In this document: positions 42,682-49,417 of the stretch, piece by piece
Layout: every line of letters begins with the position of its first letter
Position numbering within the stretch: the stretch's first letter is position 1
Source: Acidobacteriota bacterium
GTDB lineage: Bacteria; Acidobacteriota; Vicinamibacteria; Vicinamibacterales; UBA8438
Assembly: GCA_011523845.1 (NCBI GenBank)
Contig: WTFV01000014.1
Span: forward strand, 1 to 49,417
Length of the DNA: 49,417 bases
Direction of reading: 5' to 3'
Made by a program: the position numbers and the translations under genes
Notes under the pieces: generated by a model
The model's input: only the letters and a program-made list of their open reading frames with translations
The model's database searches: none
Told to the model about the DNA's origin: nothing

Positions 42682-44592
42682 ATGCGATTCATGAACCCTC
42701 CGCGGCAGTCTCGCAACCGCCGGCCGGCCGCGTTCGCGGTCCGGCAGCGGGCGATCACCCTGTGCGCCGGTGCGCTGCTGGCTCTCGGCCTGCCGGCCGC
42801 CGCGGCGGCCCAGTCGGCGGAGGCGGACGGCGCCGACTGGCCGATGTACCGCGGCAACCTGGCGGGCACCGGGTACTCGCCGCTGACCGCGATAGCCCCG
42901 GACAACGTCGCCGGCCTGGCCCGTGCCTGGACGTACGACCTGAACCGCGCGACGCCGGATCCCTCCGGCCGGGGGCCGAACTCGCAGGCGACACCCATCG
43001 TGGTCGACGGCGTGATGTACCTGCCGGCCGCGGACCGGGTGGTGGCGCTGCGTCCGGAGACGGGCGAGGAGATCTGGAGCCGCCCGGTGGCCGGCCGTCC
43101 GCCGTCCCGCCGGGGCGTGGCCTGGTGGCCGGGCGACGACGAGCACGAGCCCCGCATCCTGTTCACCACCGGTCTCGAGCTGCATGCGCTGGAGGCGGCC
43201 ACCGGCGCGCCCGCGGCGGGCTTCGGCGACAACGGCACGATCGGCCTGGGCATCCCCTACAACTCCGTGCCGCTGGTCTTCCGGCACGTCGCCGTGGTCG
43301 GCGCCAATACCCCGCCCGGCACCATCGGCGGCATCGGCAACGCCCGCGCCTACGACGTGCGCACCGGCGCCAGCCTGTGGGAGTTCGACTCGGTGGCGCA
43401 GCCGGGCGACGTCGGGCACGATACCTGGGAAGGGGATAGCTGGCAGGGACGCCTCGGCGCCAACGCCTGGCCGTTCTTCTTCACGGCGGACGCCGAGCGC
43501 GGCCTCATCTACCTGCCGCTCGCGTCGCCGATTCCGGGCTACTACGGCGGGGACCGGCCGGGCGCGAACCTCTACGGCAACTCGGTCGTCGCGGTCCGGG
43601 TCGAGACCGGCGAGTACGTCTGGCACTTCCAGACCATCCACCACGATCTGTGGGACGCCGATCCGCCGGCGCCGCCCGCGCTGTTCGACATCCCGCGCGA
43701 GGACGGCGCGATCCCGGCCCTCGGGGTGACCACCAAGTCCGGCTATCTGTACATACTGAACCGCGAGACCGGCGAGCCGATCCACGGCGTGGAGGAGCGG
43801 GCGGTGGCGGCCAGCGACGTGCCGGGCGAGGCGGCCTATCCGACCCAGCCGATTCCGGTGAAGCCGCCGCCGATGGGCCGTGTCCGCTACGAGGCGTCGG
43901 ACCTGGTGACGGCCGAGGACACGACGCCGGAGCACGCCGCGGCGTGCGGGGCGCTGGTCGACAGCCTCGGCGAGATCTACAACGCGGGACCGTTCACCCC
44001 CTGGGTCTACCGCCCCGCCGGCGCCGCGCCGCGGACCACGCTGAACTTCCCGGGCGGCGTCGGCGGCCCGAACTGGGGCGGCGTCTCGTTCGATCCCGCG
44101 ACCGGCTACGCCTTCGTCTTCTCGATGGACGTCGGCGCGCTCGGCTGGATGGTCGACGCCGCCGAGGAGGGCGCGCCGTCGCCGTACGAGAAGCAGACAC
44201 CGCGGCCGGCCAGCTTCGAGGTCAGCCTCGGCGGCGTGCGCATGCCGTGCCAGAAGCCGCCGTGGGGGCAGTTGTTCGCGGTTGACGTCGCGACCGGCGA
44301 CATCGCGTGGCGGCGGACGCTCGGCGTCACCGACACGCTGCCGGCCGGGAAGCGGAATACCGGTCGTCCGGGCCGCGCCGCCGCCATCGCGACGGGCAGC
44401 GGTCTGCTCTTCATCGCGGCGACGGACGACAACCGGTTCCGGGCCCTCGAGGCGTCGACCGGCCGCGAGCTGTGGGCCGACCGGCTCGAGCAGCGGGGGA
44501 ACGCCGACCCGATGACGTATCTGGGCGCCGACGGCCGGCAGTACGTGGTGATTACCGCGACGGACACCATCGTCGCCTACGCGCTGCCGTAG
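42682..44592 (+). CDS. Glucose dehydrogenase-like quinoprotein 2
   Basis: A 636-residue protein with an N-terminal signal or anchor (ITLCAGALLALGLPAAAAAQ) and a PQQ propeller. WPMYRGNLAGTGYSPLTAIA, DNVAGLARAWTYDL, WHFQTIHHDLWDADPPAPPA, TTKSGYLYILNRETGEPIHG, NFPGGVGGPNWGGVSFDPAT and GRAAAIATGSGLLFIAATDD are blocks of the membrane glucose dehydrogenase-like subgroup. The large N-terminal transmembrane domain of true Gcd is missing, so it is probably soluble or lipid-independent. It is divergent from quinoprotein 1, with repeat R1 between them, and 35 bases before an SRPBCC gene. Confidence 0.87.
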   Translation: MRFMNPPRQSRNRRPAAFAVRQRAITLCAGALLALGLPAAAAAQSAEADGADWPMYRGNLAGTGYSPLTAIAPDNVAGLARAWTYDLNRATPDPSGRGPNSQATPIVVDGVMYLPAADRVVALRPETGEEIWSRPVAGRPPSRRGVAWWPGDDEHEPRILFTTGLELHALEAATGAPAAGFGDNGTIGLGIPYNSVPLVFRHVAVVGANTPPGTIGGIGNARAYDVRTGASLWEFDSVAQPGDVGHDTWEGDSWQGRLGANAWPFFFTADAERGLIYLPLASPIPGYYGGDRPGANLYGNSVVAVRVETGEYVWHFQTIHHDLWDADPPAPPALFDIPREDGAIPALGVTTKSGYLYILNRETGEPIHGVEERAVAASDVPGEAAYPTQPIPVKPPPMGRVRYEASDLVTAEDTTPEHAAACGALVDSLGEIYNAGPFTPWVYRPAGAAPRTTLNFPGGVGGPNWGGVSFDPATGYAFVFSMDVGALGWMVDAAEEGAPSPYEKQTPRPASFEVSLGGVRMPCQKPPWGQLFAVDVATGDIAWRRTLGVTDTLPAGKRNTGRPGRAAAIATGSGLLFIAATDDNRFRALEASTGRELWADRLEQRGNADPMTYLGADGRQYVVITATDTIVAYALP

Positions 44593-44627
44593 GCAACGCG
44601 ACGCGGGAGACCACTGCGGGAGATGCA

Positions 44628-45074
44628 ATGCCGAACGTGACCGTGGCCCGGCGCATCGACGCGCCGGTGGGCGTCGTGTTCCGCACCGTCGCGCACGTCG
44701 AGCAGTTCTCCCAGGCGGTGCCGGGCATCCTGCGGGTCGAGTTCCTGTCGGAGGTCAGGTCCGGCGCCGGCGTGCGGTTTCGCGAGACGCGCATGATGAT
44801 GGGGCGCGAGGCGTCGACGGAGCTGGAGGTCACCGAGTACGTCGAGAACGAGCGGGTGCGCATCGTCTCCGAGGCGGGCGGCGCGCTCTGGGACACCGTC
44901 TTCACCGTCGCGCCGGACGGAGCGGGAACCGAGCTGAAGATGGTGATGGATGCCCGGCCGCAAACGCTGAGCGCGCGGATGACCGTGCCGCTCATCATCG
45001 GAACGGTTCGCAAGGCGGTCGAGGAGGACATGGACGCGGTAAAGTCGTTCTGCGAGCGTCCGGCGCGGCGGTAG
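44628..45074 (+). CDS. SRPBCC (START-like) family protein
   Basis: A 148-residue soluble protein with the START-like helix-grip pattern: VTVARRIDAPVGVVFRTVAH, FSQAVPGILRVEFLSEVRS, TELEVTEYVENERVRIVSEA and GTELKMVMDARPQTLSARM. Such proteins bind hydrophobic ligands or act as cyclases or carriers. The ATG is 35 bases after the quinoprotein 2 stop and has a GGGAGA site, so the genes are probably co-transcribed. No catalytic residues can be assigned. Confidence 0.85.
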   Translation: MPNVTVARRIDAPVGVVFRTVAHVEQFSQAVPGILRVEFLSEVRSGAGVRFRETRMMMGREASTELEVTEYVENERVRIVSEAGGALWDTVFTVAPDGAGTELKMVMDARPQTLSARMTVPLIIGTVRKAVEEDMDAVKSFCERPARR

Positions 45075-45203
45075 ACCGGAATCTGCTTGATGGCGGCCAG
45101 CTCGAGTCGGTAGTAGTTGGGGGAGGAGTCGCATGCGCCGTCGTCTTCCGGCGTTCCCTCGCCCTCGCTTGCCGGACTGCGGAGAATCCCCGGAGGAGTT
45201 GTC

Positions 45204-45860
45204 ATGCGCCGTTTTCCTGGCATCGTAACCTCGCTGGCGCTCGTCGTCACGATGAGCGGGCCGGTGTTCGCGCAGGGCGCGGACGGGGAGCCGGACATCG
45301 ACCGCGACCGCGCCGCCGCGGAGGAAACCCTGGACCATGGCCGTCGACTCGCGTGGGTCGGTATGGCCGGCGCCGGGTTGTCGCTCGCGGCCACCTTCAT
45401 GTCGGACGAACGAAAGACGAGCCGGACGGGCACCGCTCTCGGCGTCGGAGGCGTCGCTGCCCTGGGATTGGGGCTCGTCGGCGACTTCGCCCGGTATCGG
45501 GCGCGGAGTCGCCTCGATGCGCTCGATCGCCGCATGGCAGGGGCCGCCGGCAGCGCGGCGCGCGAGGAGGCGGAGCGGGCGCTGCGGCAGGGCAGGCGGC
45601 TCAGCCTGGTTGGAGACGTCGGAATCGCGATGGTTTTGGCGACGCCGTTCCTCCCCGAGCACCGCCTGGACACGCCAGCGGGCCGGTCCTTTCTGTACGG
45701 GGCGGCGGCGGCGGCCGGAATCGGCATCGTCGGCCTGATCAAGACGTCCCGCGCCGAGAGCCGGCTGGAGGCGTTCGACGAGGCGCGGCAGTCGTCCCAC
45801 CGGGTCGGCGTGGCGCCGCTGCCCGATGGGGTGGCGGCGAACTACTCGGTGGCTTGGTAG
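45204..45860 (+). CDS. Exported or membrane protein of unknown function
   Basis: A 218-residue protein with a signal (IVTSLALVVTMSGPVFAQGA) and then two similar halves. Each half has a basic-acidic helix (AAAEETLDHGRRLAWVG; EEAERALRQGRRLSLVG), a hydrophobic stretch (TALGVGGVAALGLGLVGDFA; SFLYGAAAAAGIGIVGLIKT) and a RSRLDALD or ESRLEAFDE end. The repeated RLxxVG...SRLxAxD layout suggests duplication. GGAGGAG precedes ATG 45204. A near copy of this start region lies 71 bases upstream. No family is recognised. Confidence 0.65.
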   Translation: MRRFPGIVTSLALVVTMSGPVFAQGADGEPDIDRDRAAAEETLDHGRRLAWVGMAGAGLSLAATFMSDERKTSRTGTALGVGGVAALGLGLVGDFARYRARSRLDALDRRMAGAAGSAAREEAERALRQGRRLSLVGDVGIAMVLATPFLPEHRLDTPAGRSFLYGAAAAAGIGIVGLIKTSRAESRLEAFDEARQSSHRVGVAPLPDGVAANYSVAW

Positions 45861-45972
45861 GTGTTCGGGACACGGGCGGCACGACCGTGAATGGTGCGGT
45901 CGGCGGGCGAGCCAGGCGGTGGCGTCGCAGCGTTTCCGGAGACGTTCGACTCCGCGGCCGGAGGAGGTTGAG

Positions 45973-47730
45973 ATGCGCACTTCACTATCGGCGCAGGTCA
46001 CGTGCATCGGGCTGGCGGCGATTCTGACCGCATGCGCCGCGGTCCCCGTGTACGCCCAGTCCGCCGACTTCACGCCGGTCACCGACGCCATGCTCCAGGA
46101 CCCGGCGGCCGAGGACTGGCTGATGTGGCGGCGGACGCTCGACGGCTGGGGCTACAGCCCGCTGGAGCAGATCGACCGCGACAACGTCGGGCAGCTCCGG
46201 ATGGTCTGGTCGCGCGGCCTCGGACCCGGGCTGCAGCAGGGGACCCCGCTCGTCTACGACGGCGTGATGTACATGCCGAACCCGCGGGACGTCATCCAGG
46301 CACTCGACGCCGTCACCGGCGACGTCCGCTGGGAGTACCGCCGCGACCGGCCGGACGATCTCGAGGACTACATGCTCGGCGCCCTGACCGACCTCAACCG
46401 CAACCTCGCGATCTACGGCACGCACATCATCGACACCAGCGGCGACGACTACGTCTTCGCCCTCGACGCGGCCACCGGCGAGCTGGCCTGGGAGACGCGG
46501 ATCCTCGACTACCGGGTGAACCCCGCCAACCAGAGCTCCGGCCCGATCATCGCCGACGGGAAGATCGTCTCCGGCCGCGGTTGCACCCCCCGGGGCGGGC
46601 CGAACGCCTGCGTCATCGTTGCGCACGACGCGACCACCGGCGAGGAGCTGTGGCGGCGGCGGACGATTCCGGCGCCGGGCGAGCCGGGCGACGAGAGCTG
46701 GGGCGGCGTGCCGTTCGAGGAGCGCAAGCACGTCGGCGCGTGGATGGTGCCGAGCTACGACCCCGAGCTCAACCTGGTCTACATCGGCACCTCGGTCACG
46801 TCCCCGGCGCCCAAGTACCTGATCGGCGGGGCCGACCTCAAGCACCTCTACCACAACTCGACGCTGGCGCTCGACGCGGACACCGGCGAGATCGTCTGGT
46901 ACTACCAGCACCTCAACGACAGTTGGGACCTCGACCATCCTTTCGAGCGGCTGCTCGTCGACACCGCGGTGCGGCCCGACCCGTCCGCGGTCGAGTGGAT
47001 CAACCCGCGCCTGCAGCCGGGGGAGGAGCGCCGGGTGATGACCGGCATCCCGGGCAAGACCGGCATCGTCTACACCCTCGACCGCGCAACCGGCGAGTTC
47101 CTGTGGGCGACCCCGACCATCGCCCAGAACGTGGTCGGCGGCATCGACGGCGCGACCGGCGCCGTGTCCGAGAACGCCGAGGTGGTCTTCCGCGCGGACG
47201 GCCAGGAGGTGTTCGCCTGTCCGACCCTGGTCGGGGGCAAGGACTGGGAGGCGGGCGCCTACAGCCCGCTCACCAACACCATGTACTTCCCCCTGCGCAA
47301 CGCCTGCGCGCGGATCATGGCGACCAACGACGGCTCGCTCTACGGCCTGGGCGTACGCTCCCAGATTGCCCCCGGCACGGACCAGGTCGGCACCGTGCAG
47401 GCGATCTCGGCCGAGACCGGGGCCGTGCTATGGAAGCACGAGCAGCGGGCCGCTACCAGCTCCCTGGTGGCCACCGGCGGCGGACTGATCTTCGGCGGCG
47501 ACCACAACGGCCGCCTCCGCGCCTTCGACCACGAGACCGGAGACGTGCTGTGGGAGATCAATCTGGGCTCGCCGCTCACCGGCTTCCCGATCACCTACGC
47601 CGTCGACGGGAAGCAGTACGTGGCGGTCAGCACCGGCCGGTCCCTGACGTCGGGCGCCTTCAACCGCCTGACGCCGGAGCTGCGTCCGAGCAACGGGAAC
47701 ACGCTGTTCGTGTTCGCGCTACAGAACTGA
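45973..47730 (+). CDS. PQQ-dependent dehydrogenase-type quinoprotein 3
   Basis: A 585-residue periplasmic protein with signal VTCIGLAAILTACAAVPVYA; a lipoprotein-like cysteine (C24 region in LTACAA) is possible. Blades show GYSPLEQIDRDNVGQLRMVW, TGDVRWEYRRDRPDDLEDYM, WMVPSYDPELNLVYIGTSVT, LYHNSTLALDADTGEIVWYY and QHLNDSWDLDHPFERLLVDT, the PQQ dehydrogenase pattern with the catalytic aspartate in WDLD. Unlike quinoprotein 1 it has the DHPFERL motif. It follows the small unknown gene on the same strand. GAGGAGG precedes ATG 45973. Confidence 0.88.
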   Translation: MRTSLSAQVTCIGLAAILTACAAVPVYAQSADFTPVTDAMLQDPAAEDWLMWRRTLDGWGYSPLEQIDRDNVGQLRMVWSRGLGPGLQQGTPLVYDGVMYMPNPRDVIQALDAVTGDVRWEYRRDRPDDLEDYMLGALTDLNRNLAIYGTHIIDTSGDDYVFALDAATGELAWETRILDYRVNPANQSSGPIIADGKIVSGRGCTPRGGPNACVIVAHDATTGEELWRRRTIPAPGEPGDESWGGVPFEERKHVGAWMVPSYDPELNLVYIGTSVTSPAPKYLIGGADLKHLYHNSTLALDADTGEIVWYYQHLNDSWDLDHPFERLLVDTAVRPDPSAVEWINPRLQPGEERRVMTGIPGKTGIVYTLDRATGEFLWATPTIAQNVVGGIDGATGAVSENAEVVFRADGQEVFACPTLVGGKDWEAGAYSPLTNTMYFPLRNACARIMATNDGSLYGLGVRSQIAPGTDQVGTVQAISAETGAVLWKHEQRAATSSLVATGGGLIFGGDHNGRLRAFDHETGDVLWEINLGSPLTGFPITYAVDGKQYVAVSTGRSLTSGAFNRLTPELRPSNGNTLFVFALQN

Positions 47731-48072
47731 TTGTGATGTAGAGTAGCGTCTTTTGGATAGTTTACGGAACAAAGAAAAAGCACTTGCCACACAGATTACC
47801 ACGATGTCAGGATCGCTGAGCAGAGGTCACGTCAGCCGTAGCCGCGTAAGCGTTCGGTACTGCCGGTATCCGGCGTCGCGGCGGTCGGGCAAGCACCGTC
47901 GAACAGCGAGCCGCTCCGGTCCGGGCGGCGTCTCGGCAACAGGGCATGCTGCCGTGGCGAGGCCGCGCCGGGGCGTTCCGGGACGACCCACGTCAGAGGC
48001 GGCCTGCCGCCGTTGTTCCTCGAAGCGCGGCGACTGCGATTGCGCGTGATTGAGGAGGCTCTGTAGCATTCG
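47731..48072. other. Gap between quinoprotein 3 and the AAA ATPase gene
   Basis: About 340 bases. The first 100 are AT-rich (TTTTGGATAGTTTACGG, GAACAAAGAAAAAGCAC) and mark the change to the less GC-rich last segment. Open frames exist, but none has a protein-like composition. GAGGAGG at 48045-48051 lies 21 bases before the ATPase ATG. Confidence 0.5.
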
Positions 48073-49215
48073 ATGGACATTCGGACAATGGAACAACGCG
48101 TTTTCACTCCGGGCACAGGTATGATCCCGCCGACACTTGCCGGGCGCGAGGAACAGCAGAGGGTTCTGAGGCGGTGTTTGATGGATTTGGAGGCTCGCAA
48201 GGCCCCGCCCCACGATGTTGTTCTGATCGGGCCGCGCGGCAATGGCAAGACGGTACTTCTAAACTGGTTCAAGCGAGAGTGCGGCCGCCGTAACGCGGAA
48301 GTAGACGTGTTGGAGCTAGCTCCGGGCAGTATCTCGACGCCTGACAAGCTGATTGGCGCCGTGGCTCCATCCGTGGGAATGGACTGGCTGCGACGGGGAC
48401 GGCTGAGCATTCCGTACGTCGGCTCGGTCGAGCTCTCGAAGCCAAACGAAATCGCACACCTGGAGACGCGATTGATCACCCGGTGCCGCAGGAAGCCCCT
48501 GGCAGTGCTGGTGGATGAAGCGCACACCTTGGAGATCGAAACGGGCAGGGTTCTGCTCAACGCCAGTCAGAGGGTGCGCGATGAGGCGCCGTTCCTGCTG
48601 GTGCTGGCAGGCACGCCGGGCTTGGTAGCTCATCTTGGCGACATGCAGGCGACGTTTTGGAATCGCTTGGCTAGGGGACGGTTGGGCGTCGGTCGACTGA
48701 GCGACCGAGCCACTCGGACCGCCTTGATTGAGCCTCTGGCAACGCATGGCGTGGAGATCGACGGCGATGCGCTAGCCTCCACGGTGGAGGCTAGCCAGCG
48801 CTACCCGTACTTTGTTCAGCTTTGGGGCGATGCGCTGTGGGAGCAGTGCGTAGAGACCGGCAGCAAACGGCTAACCGCGGCTGATGTGGATGCGGTGCGG
48901 CGCAACGTGGCAGCGCAGGTCGCGGACTACTATAGGGACCGCTATCGCGAGTTGGAGAACCAGAAACTGCTGCCCGCCGCCGTCGCAACGGCGCCGCTAT
49001 TCCTTGCAGGTGCGGAAGAAGCTTCCGATCGCGACATCGAAGAGGCCCTCGCCAAGGCTGGCGTCGAGGTTGGTGCCCGGCTGGTCGCTCGCGAAGAGCT
49101 AAACCGGCTCGGATACGTCTGGGAGCCGCCAGGCCAAGTCCCACCGATCATGTGGGAAGCGGGTATCCCGTCGCTCATGAACCATGTACTCGAGCGCGCC
49201 GCAGATCGCAGGTAG
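48073..49215 (+). CDS. AAA-family ATP-binding protein, possible mobile-element or STAND-type ATPase
   Basis: A 380-residue soluble protein. Walker A GPRGNGKT lies at 53-60 and Walker B LAVLVDEAHT near 154. The sensor region LLVLAGTPGLVAHLG and an arginine in RLARGRLGVGRLSD suit an ORC/AAA-like ATPase module, followed by the lid helices (YPYFVQLWGDALWEQ) and a winged-helix-like C-terminus (ASDRDIEEALAKAGVEVGAR). No nuclease, transposase or TIR domain is fused. Base composition is lower in GC than the quinoprotein genes. Such proteins occur alone in many genomes and beside transposons; the terminal repeats at 49299-49343 favour mobility. No partner is visible before the window ends. Confidence 0.75.
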   Translation: MDIRTMEQRVFTPGTGMIPPTLAGREEQQRVLRRCLMDLEARKAPPHDVVLIGPRGNGKTVLLNWFKRECGRRNAEVDVLELAPGSISTPDKLIGAVAPSVGMDWLRRGRLSIPYVGSVELSKPNEIAHLETRLITRCRRKPLAVLVDEAHTLEIETGRVLLNASQRVRDEAPFLLVLAGTPGLVAHLGDMQATFWNRLARGRLGVGRLSDRATRTALIEPLATHGVEIDGDALASTVEASQRYPYFVQLWGDALWEQCVETGSKRLTAADVDAVRRNVAAQVADYYRDRYRELENQKLLPAAVATAPLFLAGAEEASDRDIEEALAKAGVEVGARLVAREELNRLGYVWEPPGQVPPIMWEAGIPSLMNHVLERAADRR

Positions 49216-49298
49216 CGCAACCTGACTGACGTGCACGTCGCGGCATGCGCTGGACCGTCGCCGGGGCAACGCCATCATCGCCCTGCGCTGCTGAAACG

Positions 49299-49343
49299 TC
49301 GGGCAGTTTGAATAGGTGAGATCACGCATCGGGCATTTTGAAT
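49299..49343 (+). repeat. Short direct repeats, possible transposon end
   Basis: TCGGGCAGTTTGAAT (49299-49313) and TCGGGCATTTTGAAT (49329-49343) lie 30 bases apart with one mismatch. Such short arrays in AT-richer DNA are like the ends of IS21-type elements. A CCCG/CGGG hairpin follows. Confidence 0.4.
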
Positions 49344-49417
49344 TTCCGAGCCTGACTCTAATTAGTGCCAGCCAGAAAACCCCCGTTTCGAGCGGGATTC
49401 TGAGACGAATTCCTGGA

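Noticed and set aside
40651..44628. A long leftward frame covering quinoprotein 1 and the antisense of quinoprotein 2
   Set aside because: Only 40651-42417 has signal peptide, ribosome site and propeller blades; the rest is shadow.
47753..48049. A 98-codon frame upstream of the AAA ATPase
   Set aside because: Serine- and arginine-rich composition without a motif or ribosome site; it resembles random GC-rich reading.

Overview
The window is high-GC bacterial DNA. It carries a PadR regulator next to an orphan MacB-like permease (ADOP type), TonB-dependent receptors with a carboxypeptidase-like N-terminal domain, DUF6152, large families of secreted proteins around a 'RGRWEGDTLV' motif, and several PQQ-type quinoproteins. 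By established knowledge of these families, this combination is typical of Acidobacteriota, most likely the Vicinamibacteria lineage. That assignment is inference, because no rRNA or housekeeping marker is present.

Layout. (1) 1-4.4 kb: a DUF6624-like protein and a large TM0106-type RecB-like nuclease/helicase fusion. (2) 4.4-14.8 kb: a decayed defence and toxin-antitoxin island. It holds a higBA pair with a nonsense-broken toxin; a type I methylase with a nonsense codon and a frameshift, followed by a half-length specificity gene; a second RelE-like toxin broken by a nonsense codon beside an intact XRE antitoxin; two possible hsdR N-terminal remnants; an intact FitAB/VapBC-type pair; an intact full-length hsdS; an AbiEii C-terminal fragment; an intact Phd/ParE pair; and a 5'-truncated hsdM. 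A 17-bp exact direct repeat lies on both sides of 9.7-14.8 kb. (3) 14.9-30 kb: an envelope and nutrient region with two TonB-dependent receptors, a secreted PHP-domain protein, an APH-like phosphotransferase coupled to an LpqC-type esterase/depolymerase, and four paralogues of one secreted family plus DUF6152. (4) 30-36 kb: PadR with a palindromic operator-promoter, ADOP permease, remnant of a second ADOP, an exported HpcH/HpaI-type aldolase, and a LolD/MacB-like ATPase. (5) 36-40 kb: SprT-like protein, VapBC, and a NarL-type two-component pair. (6) 40-47.7 kb: a c-type cytochrome and three different quinoprotein dehydrogenases with an SRPBCC protein and a small membrane protein. (7) 47.7-49.4 kb: a less GC-rich stretch with a lone AAA ATPase and short end repeats that suggest a mobile element.

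Functionally, regions 3-6 look like a periplasmic uptake and oxidation setup: TonB receptors bring substrates in, secreted hydrolase-like and unknown proteins act on them, and quinoproteins with cytochrome c oxidise alcohols or sugars. Region 2 looks like a graveyard in which antitoxins and specificity subunits stayed open while toxins, methylases and nucleases broke. At least three families of short structured interspersed repeats sit in the intergenic gaps. No tRNA, rRNA or CRISPR array was recognised. I saw no clearly new complete system. The best candidates for follow-up are the secreted-protein paralogue cluster, the toxin-dead/antitoxin-alive loci, and the structured repeats.
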